Below, piece after piece: positions 7,892-16,885 of a stretch of DNA of 64,000 nt. Under the pieces are notes generated by a model. That model was not told the DNA's origin and did not search any database. It saw only the letters and a list, made by a program, of their open reading frames with translations. The DNA is from Halalkalicoccus paucihalophilus. GTDB lineage: Archaea; Halobacteriota; Halobacteria; Halobacteriales; Halalkalicoccaceae. The position numbers and the translations under genes are program-made. The stretch is taken from positions 496,001 through 560,000 of the forward strand of contig NZ_LTAZ01000004.1 in assembly GCF_001593955.1 (NCBI RefSeq). Reading direction: 5' to 3'. Positions within the stretch are counted from its first letter, which is position 1, and each line of letters begins with the position of its first letter.

Positions 7892-9241
7892 ATGACAGAC
7901 GTCGGTATCGACGCCATCGAGATCTGGACCGGGAAGCTGAAACTCGACCTGCCGAACACGTTCGCGCCGGCGAAGGGCGAGGATCCCGAGAAATACACCA
8001 AGGGCCTCGGTCTGAACGCGAGTTCGTTTCCCGACACCTACGAGGACATCGTCACGATGGGCGCGAACGCCGCCCACCGGTTGATGGAACACGAGGGGCT
8101 TACCCCCGAGGACATCGGCCGGATCGACGTCGCCACCGAGAGCTCCTTCGACAACTCCAAACCCGTTTCTACCTACATCGCGGGCTGTCTCGAGAGGGTG
8201 TACGAGGGCAAATTCAGCCACGCCAACAAGGGCGAGCGCAAGTTCGCCTGCCTCGCCGGGACCCAATCGATCGACGACGCGTACAACTGGATCAAATCCG
8301 GACGCAACAGAGGCCGGTCGGCGCTCGTGATCGCGACCGACACCGCACTCTACGCGCGAAACGACCCCGGCGAAGCCACGCAGGGCGCTGGCGCGGTCGC
8401 GATGCTCATCTCCGAGGACCCCGACCTCGTCAGCCTCTCGACCGAGCAGGGCTACGGCAGCGCCGACGAGACGGACTTCCTCAAGCCCAACCAGCAGTTC
8501 CCGAGCGTGGACGGCAAGCGCTCGGTGCAGGTCTATCTCGCGCGGATGCGCGAGGCTCTGGAGGACTTCGAGGGCGTCGCCGGGCGCACCCACACCGACG
8601 ACTTCGCGTACATCCCGTTTCACACCCCGTTCCCGGGGATGGTTCGGAAGGCCGCCCTGTTCGGCTACCGGCACATGATCCGCGACACCTCGATGGAGGA
8701 CGATCTGGCCGGCGAGATCGGCCGCCAACCGAGGGAGGAGGCGTTCGATTCCGAGGGGGACTTCGAGGAGGCGCTCCGGGAGTACATGGACGGCCTGAAG
8801 CGGACCGACGCCTACCAGGAGTGGTACGCACGGGTCGTCGACCCAACGCTCACGATCTCACGGGAGGTCGGCAACTGGTACACGGGGTCGGTTCATCTCG
8901 CGCGTGCGAGCGCGCTCAAGACCGCCTTCGAGGAGGGACGTGAATTGGCCGGCGAGCGCCTGCTCGTGGGTTCGTACGGCAGCGGTGCACAGGCCGAGAT
9001 CCACGCCGAGACCGTCCAGCCCGGGTGGGAGGAGAAGATCGCGGATCTCACGATCGACGAGGGGATCGAGCGCCGATACGACCTCGATTACGATGAGTAC
9101 GAGCGGGTCCACGACGTCCACAACCACGACATCGAGAGCGACGGTGACGGCGAGATCGAGGAGTTCACCGCCCCCGAATCGGAGTTCGTCTTCGACGGCT
9201 GGGGCCGGATGGGCGAGCGCAAGTACCGCTTCGTCGAGTAG
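7892..9241 (+). CDS. hmgB: Hydroxymethylglutaryl-CoA synthase
   Basis: Condenses acetyl-CoA with acetoacetyl-CoA to HMG-CoA, the first committed intermediate for mevalonate and archaeal isoprenoid lipids. The 449-residue length fits the haloarchaeal enzyme. The catalytic set is complete: Glu83 in ATESSFDNSK, the acyl-accepting Cys120 in FACLAGT, and His244 in IPFHTPF. HMG-CoA reductase, the next enzyme, lies 25 kb away, so the pathway genes are dispersed. The ATG at 7892 fits the upstream TATA spacing. Confidence 0.96.
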   Translation: MTDVGIDAIEIWTGKLKLDLPNTFAPAKGEDPEKYTKGLGLNASSFPDTYEDIVTMGANAAHRLMEHEGLTPEDIGRIDVATESSFDNSKPVSTYIAGCLERVYEGKFSHANKGERKFACLAGTQSIDDAYNWIKSGRNRGRSALVIATDTALYARNDPGEATQGAGAVAMLISEDPDLVSLSTEQGYGSADETDFLKPNQQFPSVDGKRSVQVYLARMREALEDFEGVAGRTHTDDFAYIPFHTPFPGMVRKAALFGYRHMIRDTSMEDDLAGEIGRQPREEAFDSEGDFEEALREYMDGLKRTDAYQEWYARVVDPTLTISREVGNWYTGSVHLARASALKTAFEEGRELAGERLLVGSYGSGAQAEIHAETVQPGWEEKIADLTIDEGIERRYDLDYDEYERVHDVHNHDIESDGDGEIEEFTAPESEFVFDGWGRMGERKYRFVE

Positions 9242-9245
9242 ACCG

Positions 9246-11921
9246 TCAGAACAGGGGCTCGTTCTCGCCCCGGTCGATCTTGTAGCCGAGCGCGTTCGAG
9301 AGGATCGTGTGACCGAGCAGCGAGACGCTGTGATCGAGCAGGCCGAACGGGTGGAGGTGGGCCTGACTGCTCGGGGGAAGCAGGCTTCCGATCACGTGGA
9401 CGTTTCCGATCGAACCGACGGCGACGTCCCCGCCGATAGTCGCGGCGATCGACCCGCCGACAGCCTCGAAGACCTCGGGGACGACCGTCGTAGTGGGTGC
9501 GTCCCCGGAGTTGGCGTAGCCCTTCGGCGCGAGGGTCCAGAGTTCGCGTTCGATCTCGCGTGTGTTCTCCAACAGGGCGTGGGAACCCGCCCTGTGTTCG
9601 TCGAGCGCGGCGAGCTCGTGTGTCGCGGTCGAAACGGCACGGGAGTCGATCGGAGCGACCGACGCGGCGTGCAGATCACAGAGCAGACTCACCCCCGAAT
9701 CGGTGAGCACGAGGGTGCCCCCGGCCTCGATATACTCGTCGATCGCGTCGGTCGCTTCGATCGCGTCGTGGATCAGGACGACGTTGTCGTAGACGGGCCC
9801 GTCGTTCTCGACGAGCACCCCCGCTTCGACCTCCGCTGGCGAGACGAACTCGACACTTCCCTCCGTGAACTCGGCGTAGCTCTCGAAGTACGCGAGGGGC
9901 GTCGAGTCGTAGAGGCGCTGTTCGTAGCCCAGTACGTCCCGCGGGTCGGGCGCGCCGTCGCTCGTATCGGAGACGACCGCATCGACCAGTACGGCGACCT
10001 CGGTGCTCGCGGATCGGGGGTTCTCGACGGTGACGTGCCACCGACCGACGGCGGGGTCGGCGATCGTCCATCCGGCCTCGCGTTTCGATCCGCCGCCCGC
10101 GCCGTCGAACGACCGTCGTTCGGCCCCGTCGGGGTCCGAGAGCGTCGCGTGGATCGGTTCGGACCCGGTGGTCCGAACGTGGACCGAGATCTCGTCGGTC
10201 GGCGGCGAGACCGTGAGCGGGATCGTTCCGACCCCGTTCGCGTCGATCTCGGCGGTCGTGCGGGTCCTCTCCGATTCCGCTCCGACGAACGGGAGCGTGT
10301 CCGACGAGCGGGTCAGCGAGTCGGTCGTCACGACCGCCGTCGAGCGCTCGCCGGAGACCTCGGGGGCCGACAGATTGGGAGCCTCGCGGCTCATCGCCCG
10401 GAGCGTGCCGAGGTACGCGCCGGCCTGCACCGCCATGAGTTCGGGGAGGTACTCCGGTTTCATCGGGGAAATGGTGTTCGAAAACGCCATCTCGAGGGCG
10501 ATCGACTTCGCGCCGAGGCCGCCGACCGCCTCGGACTGGGCGGCCCAATCCGTCAACGCGCCCGTCGTACTGTAACCGAGGGTGTCGTAGACGGTCCCGA
10601 AGTCGTACAGCGACTCGGGCACCATCGCCTCCGCATCGGGGAGGTCCCCGCCCTCCTCGCGGACGGGATCGTAGCGTTCGGGCCCGAGCGAGATCGCCTC
10701 GATGTTCTCCTCGAGCGACCCGATCTCCTCTTCGATCCCCGTGCCGATGGCGTGGTTGAGCCGGTCCATCTCCGCGAGCGCTCGGTGATCGAACTGTCCG
10801 TTCGCGACGAGCGAGACGACGAACTCCTCCGACCAGTTCATCCCGTGGAGGTCACAGAACAGTTCGACGTTCTCGTAACCGCGCATGTGGTGGGCGATCG
10901 CGAGCGAATCGGGGGTGTGTTCGGCGACCCGTTGGGGGACCCCCTCGTCGATCCCCGAGGAGTCGTCGATGAGGTCCGCGCCGTCGGGGTCGGCGGGGTA
11001 GTGGGCGGGGTCGATCCGGCCCGCCGTCGGGTACTGGCGGTTGGGGTCGACCCCGGTCGCGTTCACGCGCTCGAAGGCCTCGCCCTGGTCCGAGTACCGG
11101 GGCTCGCGGGCCACCCAGCCGTCGGGGTTCGCATACAGGAACACGAGGACGACCTCCTCGAGGAGCGCCTCGACGTCGGGCTCCTCGCCGGCGAGGACGC
11201 GCTCGATGAACCGGTTGCCCGCCTCGACGCCGACCCGCTCGTCGCCGTGGATCGAGAGGCTGTAGACGAGCTTTTCCTTCTCCTCGAAGGCCCCCCCGTC
11301 CCCGACGTCGGTCGTGAGTTCGGCGACCCAGAGGTCCTTCGGGTCGCTCTCGCCCTCGAACAGGTCGCGATGGCCGGGGCTCTCGCCGATTGAGACGAGG
11401 TTCAGCCGGTCGGGGTGTCGGTCAGCGAGCGACGAGAGGCCGGCTTCGGTCTCCTCGAACCCGATGTAGCCGACGGCCTCCGACGGATCGGGAAACACTC
11501 CCTCGGGGTACTCGCCGAGCTTCCAGAACGGGTTCGCCCCCGACGAGAACTCCAGTGTCGAGACGGCCTCGACATCGAGTACCGTCGAGACCGCCTCCTC
11601 GTCGAGTCGGCCGTAGGCCGCGGGTTCGGGCGTCCGTGTCTCGCGGTAGGTCCTGATCCCGTCGAGGTCTGCGAGCGCGCCGAGTCCCGACTCGTCGGTC
11701 ACTCGGATCAGCGTCGGGATCTCGTAGTCCTCGCTGGTGTGGTTTCGAACGAACTCGTAGCGATCGCCGGTCTTCTCGGAGGTGTAATCGCTGTGGGCGC
11801 TGCCCGGAAACGCGAGCGCGCCGGCCGTCGCTGCCGACAACTGTACGAACCGTCGTCGGGAGATCGCAACGTCGGCGAACCGATCGCCTCCGGATTCGTC
11901 TCGGGCCGTCTCACTTCCCAT
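9246..11921 (-). CDS. Tat-exported M14 zinc carboxypeptidase-like protein
   Basis: Large (891 residues) predicted extracellular metallocarboxypeptidase. The N-terminus carries a twin-arginine signal, SRRRFVQ at residues 21-27 followed by a hydrophobic stretch. The zinc ligands His225 and Glu228 lie in SIHGDERVG and the third His at 359 in DLHGM. DPNRQYP near 292 supplies the expected Arg, and IALEMAF supplies a plausible general-base Glu. The C-terminal 350 residues form a separate beta-rich region and a ThuA-like segment with VLTDSGVSLLCDL; their role is unclear. It is convergent with HMG-CoA synthase at a 4-base distance. Substrates are probably extracellular peptides. Confidence 0.85.
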   Translation of the reverse strand: MGSETARDESGGDRFADVAISRRRFVQLSAATAGALAFPGSAHSDYTSEKTGDRYEFVRNHTSEDYEIPTLIRVTDESGLGALADLDGIRTYRETRTPEPAAYGRLDEEAVSTVLDVEAVSTLEFSSGANPFWKLGEYPEGVFPDPSEAVGYIGFEETEAGLSSLADRHPDRLNLVSIGESPGHRDLFEGESDPKDLWVAELTTDVGDGGAFEEKEKLVYSLSIHGDERVGVEAGNRFIERVLAGEEPDVEALLEEVVLVFLYANPDGWVAREPRYSDQGEAFERVNATGVDPNRQYPTAGRIDPAHYPADPDGADLIDDSSGIDEGVPQRVAEHTPDSLAIAHHMRGYENVELFCDLHGMNWSEEFVVSLVANGQFDHRALAEMDRLNHAIGTGIEEEIGSLEENIEAISLGPERYDPVREEGGDLPDAEAMVPESLYDFGTVYDTLGYSTTGALTDWAAQSEAVGGLGAKSIALEMAFSNTISPMKPEYLPELMAVQAGAYLGTLRAMSREAPNLSAPEVSGERSTAVVTTDSLTRSSDTLPFVGAESERTRTTAEIDANGVGTIPLTVSPPTDEISVHVRTTGSEPIHATLSDPDGAERRSFDGAGGGSKREAGWTIADPAVGRWHVTVENPRSASTEVAVLVDAVVSDTSDGAPDPRDVLGYEQRLYDSTPLAYFESYAEFTEGSVEFVSPAEVEAGVLVENDGPVYDNVVLIHDAIEATDAIDEYIEAGGTLVLTDSGVSLLCDLHAASVAPIDSRAVSTATHELAALDEHRAGSHALLENTREIERELWTLAPKGYANSGDAPTTTVVPEVFEAVGGSIAATIGGDVAVGSIGNVHVIGSLLPPSSQAHLHPFGLLDHSVSLLGHTILSNALGYKIDRGENEPLF

Positions 11922-12100
11922 CGGTATCGTGCCCCCTCATCATCGACTGTGAGAACGACTGAACCTTTATTGTATCTGAAAAAATCCTATATGTTCTAAT
12001 AGCAATCAGGGCAGAGACGACCGGTTCCGGAACAGGTCCGATAGAACGTATTTATATTGTGATATACGATACATTGATTAGTTGGATTAGCAACACTACA

Positions 12101-12106
12101 AGGAGG
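12101..12106 (+). promoter_or_regulatory. Strong Shine-Dalgarno site
   Basis: AGGAGG is placed six bases before the ATG at 12113. This is unusual in a window where most starts look leaderless, and it decides the start of the next gene. An AT-rich TATA-like stretch lies about 50 bases further up (around 12050-12057). Confidence 0.65.
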
Positions 12107-12112
12107 GGGACC

Positions 12113-12979
12113 ATGGAACTACCGATGACAACTCGGCGGGGAGACTCACGAATCGAGGCGGCGATTCAAGCCGCGACGGAGGGCTATCATCGCGGTCGAA
12201 CGCTCCACAACCGGGCCACGATGGCCCTCCAGCGCAAGCGACGCGATTACGAGGTCGGCGCCGTCTCCGAGGCGACGTTTGATCGGATCCTCGATTCTTA
12301 CCGGAGCGACGCCGTCTTCGTCCACGTCGGGCTACGCGACATCAGCCGGGCGTTCGATCACGACCCCTACGAGTTCCTGCTGGGGCGACTCGACGAGCGC
12401 TTCGAGTCGATCCTCAATCCGGGGTTTACGCCCGCGTTCCGGTCGATCGACGGGGGGATCTACCACAAGCAGTACTCGGTGCCGAAGTTCGGAGCGTTCT
12501 CGCGACTGTTCTTGAACGACTGTGAGTACCGAACGGACGACCCGACTAACTCGATTCTGGTCCGGGGACCCTATCGGTTCGACGACTGCCGACACGACGA
12601 CACGTGGGCGCCCGGCGGCTGTTTCGAGAAGCTCGATCGGGAGAACGTCCAATATCTGAACGTCGGTACCGACTGGCTGCGTTCCTCGCACATTCACTAC
12701 CTCGAGAGCCGGCTGAGCGTTCCCTACATCGAGACCGTCGAGTACGAGGGCGTGATCTACCGCGAGGACGGAACCTACGAGCCGATCACCCACCGCTCGC
12801 ACGAGTACACGATGCGGATGACGTGGAACCGGGCGAAGATCCGCAAGGACCTCGAACGCGCGGGCGTCCTCGACAGCTACGATCTGAACGGGCTGCAGGT
12901 GTTCGCGTTTCGTGCACGCGACATCCGCAAGGTCCTCACCCCGAAGATCCTCGCGGATCCGTACTACCTCGTCACGTAG
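12113..12979 (+). CDS. AAC(3)-like (Antibiotic_NAT fold) acetyltransferase
   Basis: A 288-residue protein that resembles the aminoglycoside 3-N-acetyltransferase superfamily, enzymes that move an acetyl group from acetyl-CoA to an amino sugar. The matching landmarks are VFVHVGLRDI, the NPGFTPAF segment, the NSILVRGPYRF block and SSHIHYLESRLSVPY, which holds the family His and Glu. The C-terminal LADPYYLV ending also fits. In an archaeon the substrate is more likely a surface glycan amino sugar than an antibiotic; that is inference. It starts after a strong Shine-Dalgarno site and its 3' end overlaps the convergent regulator gene by eight bases. Confidence 0.6.
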   Translation: MELPMTTRRGDSRIEAAIQAATEGYHRGRTLHNRATMALQRKRRDYEVGAVSEATFDRILDSYRSDAVFVHVGLRDISRAFDHDPYEFLLGRLDERFESILNPGFTPAFRSIDGGIYHKQYSVPKFGAFSRLFLNDCEYRTDDPTNSILVRGPYRFDDCRHDDTWAPGGCFEKLDRENVQYLNVGTDWLRSSHIHYLESRLSVPYIETVEYEGVIYREDGTYEPITHRSHEYTMRMTWNRAKIRKDLERAGVLDSYDLNGLQVFAFRARDIRKVLTPKILADPYYLVT

Positions 12980-13685
12980 AAAGTTCCCGCAGTCGCTCCA
13001 GGGTCGTCTCGAGGTCCGTATCACAGACCGCAAGCGAGAAACCGTCGATCCGAGCGAGGTCCGGGGCGTGTTCCCAGAGATCCCTCTCCGAGAGCCCGTG
13101 AAGGACGACCGCGTTCGGCGTCGGGTTGACCACCCGCATCGCTACTAGTGGAGATTCCCCACGGGTGACGCCGGTAAACACCAGCGCACGGTTCGTACTC
13201 TGACCGTAGAGCCGATAGAACTCCTCGCTCGAGAGCCGGGTGATCGCCTCGATGCTGTCGATCACGGTGTGGCCGCTGATCCGATCCGAGGTGCCCTCGA
13301 CGATCTCGGTGGCCCCGATCGCGTCGTAAAAGCGCTCCAAGGGGATCGTCGTGGGATACTCCCGGAGGTCCTGTACGATGTCGCTTTCGAACCCCGCGGA
13401 GATCACGCGGGCATACTGACGGATCCGGTCGCCGCCGCGTCGTTCGTCGATGTCCAACAGCGCGGTGACCATCCGCCGGACGACCGCGATTCCCGGGCTC
13501 TTCCGGCGACCGCTCTCGTAGTCGCTGATCACCGACGAGGAGATCGAGAGCTCCTCTGCGAGTTCGGTCTGAGAGACCGTGAAATCGGTCCGCCACTTCC
13601 GTAGGGTGGCTCCGGGATCCTCGCTGAGCGTGATCTCGCCGGCGACCTTCTCGGCGAGCTCTTCGCGTGGCGAACGCGAACTCAT
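12972..13685 (-). CDS. HTH transcriptional regulator, COG1709 type
   Basis: A 237-residue putative DNA-binding regulator. Residues 35-75 form a Cro/CI-type helix-turn-helix (TELAEELSISSSVISDYESGRR). The remainder matches the archaeal COG1709 layout, with an alpha/beta sensing domain containing RLYGQSTNRALVFTGVTRG. No membrane segment or kinase motif is present. The targets and ligand are unknown. It converges on the acetyltransferase gene with an 8-base overlap, so the two transcripts may interfere. Confidence 0.78.
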   Translation of the reverse strand: MSSRSPREELAEKVAGEITLSEDPGATLRKWRTDFTVSQTELAEELSISSSVISDYESGRRKSPGIAVVRRMVTALLDIDERRGGDRIRQYARVISAGFESDIVQDLREYPTTIPLERFYDAIGATEIVEGTSDRISGHTVIDSIEAITRLSSEEFYRLYGQSTNRALVFTGVTRGESPLVAMRVVNPTPNAVVLHGLSERDLWEHAPDLARIDGFSLAVCDTDLETTLERLRELST

Positions 13686-13806
13686 CGTTTCCCCCCGGAT
13701 CGGCGTGTAGACGAGACGAACATCCCCTTCGACGATCGTCTATCACCTACTCATAGCTGTCGGTACTCCAGTGGATCGGTCCGTACCCCTCCACTAGCAA
13801 CCAGAC

Positions 13807-13814
13807 TCATATAG
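13807..13814 (+). promoter_or_regulatory. TATA element of the DUF457 gene
   Basis: TCATATAG is centred about 25 bases before the ATG at 13836 and supports that start over the GTG at 13821. Confidence 0.5.
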
Positions 13815-13835
13815 AGTTACGTGTTACTGTGTCCC

Positions 13836-14480
13836 ATGCCACCAGTGACTGTCCATATCGCCCTCGGGGGACTGATAGGTGCGGTACTTCTCGCGAACCA
13901 CTTCGACATCCGATCGATTCTCCTCGTTATGGTGGCCGCGGGCGTCCCTGACCTCGATGTGTTCGTCGGGTTCGTCATTCCCGGCGCACACCGGGCGGCG
14001 TTACACACGCTGTTGTTTCCCGTCCTCCTCACCGCCCTGCTCGTCTGGGACGTCTATCTCCGCGAGACGTCGTACGTCCGCGAACGCTGGAACGACTACG
14101 GCGTTCATGTCGCTTGGGTCGCCATCGTCTCCATAACGCTTGCCCACCTCCTCCTCGATTCGTTCGGCTCCGGTATCAACGCGTTCTGGCCGCTGTACGA
14201 CCGCTTTTACATGCTCTCGGGCGACGTTGTGCTCTGGCACGACAACGGGTTCACCGTCGACTTCGTTCGCGTCATCGAACTCGGGACCACCGCCGACACC
14301 CACTACGGGACGGGCTTCGACACGGTGCGGGCCGACGGGAGGCGGCGCTTCCCGGTGGCCCTGACCGGCGAGCAGTTCGTGTTGCTGGTGGCGAGCGGGA
14401 TGGTCGTCTTCCGGCGCATCGTCGACGAACAGCGCGCACCCACGACGTCCGGAACCGCCGAGTACCTGAGCGAGGACTAA
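13836..14480 (+). CDS. DUF457/YdjM-like membrane-bound hydrolase
   Basis: A 214-residue membrane protein of the YdjM/DUF457 group, predicted metal-dependent hydrolases in the membrane. Four or so hydrophobic segments are seen: residues 6-22, 27-45, 58-74 and 95-112. Polar residues of the family pattern are present, including His7 in VHIAL, Asp-Leu-Asp in VPDLDVF, HRAALHT, and HLLLDSF. Substrates of the family are not established. The ATG at 13836 was preferred because it fits the TATA spacing. Confidence 0.75.
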   Translation: MPPVTVHIALGGLIGAVLLANHFDIRSILLVMVAAGVPDLDVFVGFVIPGAHRAALHTLLFPVLLTALLVWDVYLRETSYVRERWNDYGVHVAWVAIVSITLAHLLLDSFGSGINAFWPLYDRFYMLSGDVVLWHDNGFTVDFVRVIELGTTADTHYGTGFDTVRADGRRRFPVALTGEQFVLLVASGMVVFRRIVDEQRAPTTSGTAEYLSED

Positions 14481-14516
14481 CGACAGTTCGAAGCACCCTC
14501 CCGACGAACCGCCCGC

Positions 14517-14999
14517 ATGGACCTTCGACCCTACGAACCCGCCGATGACGACGCACTCTGGGAACTCAAGGAAGCCTTCGAGACGGATCTCGGGGCCGGG
14601 ACGGGTGGCGAGGAGAAGGCGGCGACCTACGAGGCGAAACTCACCCCCGCGTATCGCGAGCGGTATCTCGCGTGGGTCGGGCGCTGTGTCGCCGACGACC
14701 CCCGGTGTGTGACCGTCGCTGCGGGGAACGACCTCGTGGGCTACGCCTTCGTCCTCCCCGAACGGCTGGCGATGGTCTGGGACGCCGCGGTGCTGAACGA
14801 ACTCTACGTCGCACCCGAACACCGGGGAACGGGTATCGCCGACGACCTGATGGATGCGGCATGTACGCTCGCGCGCGATCAGGACCTCCCATTGGATCGA
14901 CTCGTTCTCGACGTGGACCCCGAAAACGCCCGTGCGCAGGCGTTTTACGACCGCTACGGCTTCGAACCGTGGGGAGAGATGGTCGCGCGAGAGCTGTAG
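14517..14999 (+). CDS. GNAT family N-acetyltransferase
   Basis: A 160-residue acetyl-CoA-dependent acetyltransferase. The acetyl-CoA binding motif A is LNELYVAPEHRGTGIADDLM near residue 92 (Q/R-x-x-G-x-G/A type), followed by LDVDPENARAQAFYDRYGFEP, the usual motif B region. No additional domain is present. It follows the DUF457 gene by 36 bases and may be co-transcribed. The substrate cannot be told from the sequence. Confidence 0.88.
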   Translation: MDLRPYEPADDDALWELKEAFETDLGAGTGGEEKAATYEAKLTPAYRERYLAWVGRCVADDPRCVTVAAGNDLVGYAFVLPERLAMVWDAAVLNELYVAPEHRGTGIADDLMDAACTLARDQDLPLDRLVLDVDPENARAQAFYDRYGFEPWGEMVAREL

Positions 15000-15114
15000 G
15001 ATAAACCAGTACCGGCGATACGAACTACGGGACTCGATCGTCGAAGGACATCGCATCCCGGTACCGGGCGAGCGGTTCGTGCCATTCAAGCCCTTCGGCC
15101 GATAAACTCCGGTA

Positions 15115-16299
15115 ATGATTCTGCGGGACGCGCGCCTGTTCGACGGGCGCGAGGAGGTAGCGACGGACGGCGCGATCCGATTCGACCCCGAGTCGGGGCG
15201 GATCGAGGCGGTCGGCGACGCCGACCCACAGGGCGACGAACCGGTGATCTCGCTGTCGGACCACACGATACTGCCCGGATTGGTCGATGCCCACGTTCAC
15301 TTCTCGCTGTCGGGGCAGGCGACCGTCGAGGACGTCGTCGGGCAAAGCGACGCCGAACTCACACTGACGGAGGTGAAAAACGCCCGGACGACCCTCGAAT
15401 CGGGCGTGACGAGCGTGCGCGCGATGGGTGCGCGAGATCTTGACGTCGTCCTCAAAGGGGCGATCGATCGCGGTGAGATCCCCGGACCCCGTACCCTCGC
15501 GAACTGCCGCTCGATCACGATCACGGGCGGGCACGGCCACCACCTCGGCCGGGAGGTCGACGGCCCGACGGAGTGTCGCAAGGCGGTCCGCGAGCAGGTC
15601 AAGCGGGGTGCGGGCTTCATCAAGTTCATGGCCACCGGCGGGGTCACTACTCCCGGAACCGACCCCGAAACGCTCGCCTTCACCCACGAGGAACTAGAGG
15701 CACTGATCGACGAGGCCCACCGTCGTGGGGTCCACGTGGCGACCCACGCCCACGGCGCCGAGGGGATCAAGGCCGCGGCGGCGGCGGGCGTCGACACGGT
15801 CGAACACGGCACGTTCATGGACGAGGAGGCGATCGACCTGCTGGTAACGAACGACGTGACGCTCGTCCCCACCCTGTCGGCCCCCTACCGGATCGCGCGC
15901 AACACCGAGCAGGCGACCGAGGAGAGTTCGCGAAAGACCGGAGGCGTCTACGAACGACACATCGATTCGTTCAAACGGGCCTACGAGGCCGGCGTAACCA
16001 TTGCGGGCGGTACGGACGTCGGGACGCCCTTCAACTACCACGGAACAAATAGTACAGAAATCTCCTTCATGGTCGAACACGGAATGGCCCCCGAAGAAGC
16101 GATCACGGCGATGACCGCGAGCGCCGCCGACGTGGTCGGCCTCGACGTGGGGGTCCTCGAACCCGGGAAGTTCGCCGACCTGCTCGTCGTCGAGGGCAAT
16201 CCATTGGAAGACGTCTCGCTGCTTCGCGAACCGACGGCGGTACTGAAGGGCGGGGAGGGCGTATCGGGACGGCTTCCCAACGATCCAAACGGTCACTGA
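15115..16299 (+). CDS. Amidohydrolase family protein (imidazolonepropionase-like)
   Basis: A 394-residue cytoplasmic metallohydrolase of the amidohydrolase superfamily, in the group that includes imidazolonepropionase-like and prolidase-like enzymes. The metal site starts with His60-x-His62 (VDAHVHF). Later ligands are likely in THAHGAEG and VEHGTFMD, with the catalytic Asp in AGGTDVGTPF. The N- and C-terminal segments form the typical small beta-sandwich ending in KFADLLVVEGNPLED. Its substrate is unknown. It begins 115 bases after the acetyltransferase gene. Confidence 0.88.
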   Translation: MILRDARLFDGREEVATDGAIRFDPESGRIEAVGDADPQGDEPVISLSDHTILPGLVDAHVHFSLSGQATVEDVVGQSDAELTLTEVKNARTTLESGVTSVRAMGARDLDVVLKGAIDRGEIPGPRTLANCRSITITGGHGHHLGREVDGPTECRKAVREQVKRGAGFIKFMATGGVTTPGTDPETLAFTHEELEALIDEAHRRGVHVATHAHGAEGIKAAAAAGVDTVEHGTFMDEEAIDLLVTNDVTLVPTLSAPYRIARNTEQATEESSRKTGGVYERHIDSFKRAYEAGVTIAGGTDVGTPFNYHGTNSTEISFMVEHGMAPEEAITAMTASAADVVGLDVGVLEPGKFADLLVVEGNPLEDVSLLREPTAVLKGGEGVSGRLPNDPNGH

Positions 16300-16382
16300 T
16301 CGGGTGACGACGGCCCGCTCGGATGCACGATGTGAAGGCGGTCGGGTGTGTTTATGCCGTTTGCTCACGAACCTCACGGGGG

Positions 16383-16835
16383 ATGACAACGGAATCGTTC
16401 GGCGAGATTACGGGGACGGGGATGGACAGGGAAGAGATCGAAGCGTTTCTCCACGAACAGGGGATCGGGGTGTTGTCGCTCGCGAACAACGGGGAGGCCT
16501 ACGGCGTGCCGGTGTCATTCGGCTACGACGGGGAAGAACGGCTCTACTTCGTCTTCCTCCAGGTCGGCGAGGAGAGCAGAAAGGAGGCGTTCGCCGCGGC
16601 GACCGAGCGGGCCAGTTTCACGGTCTCCGATGTCGAGTCGAAACACGCCTGGCGGAGCGTGATCGCACACGGACGGATCCGGGAAGTGGACGACGACGAG
16701 TGGGAGACGGTCAGGAACTCTATCGACGACAACGCGTGGTATCCGAGCCTCTTCTCGGAGGCCGAGCCCATGCGTGACATACAGGGCTGGGTACTGGAGA
16801 TCGAGGAGACGTCCGGCCAGAAGAACGAGGGTTGA
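16383..16835 (+). CDS. Pyridoxamine 5'-phosphate oxidase-like FMN-binding protein
   Basis: A 150-residue flavin-binding split-barrel protein. Features are the N-terminal helix MDREEIEAFLHEQGIGVLSLAN, the strand pair GVPVSFGYDGEERLYFV, and the C-terminal WVLEIEETSGQ. In haloarchaea such small proteins bind FMN, haem or F420, and their substrates are mostly unknown. I chose the ATG at 16383 because a TATA-like GTTTATG lies about 30 bases upstream and homology starts after it. An upstream ATG at 16323 would add 20 unlike residues. Confidence 0.8.
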   Translation: MTTESFGEITGTGMDREEIEAFLHEQGIGVLSLANNGEAYGVPVSFGYDGEERLYFVFLQVGEESRKEAFAAATERASFTVSDVESKHAWRSVIAHGRIREVDDDEWETVRNSIDDNAWYPSLFSEAEPMRDIQGWVLEIEETSGQKNEG

Positions 16836-16885
16836 TCGCTGCTGTCGTCGGAAAAACAGGACGCCAAACGTAGTCCGGTGCCCGA

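Noticed and set aside
13745-13835. Imperfect inverted repeat (AGTGGA...TCCACT) upstream of the DUF457 gene
   Set aside because: Arms are only 6 bp with a 14-base loop; too weak to separate from chance.
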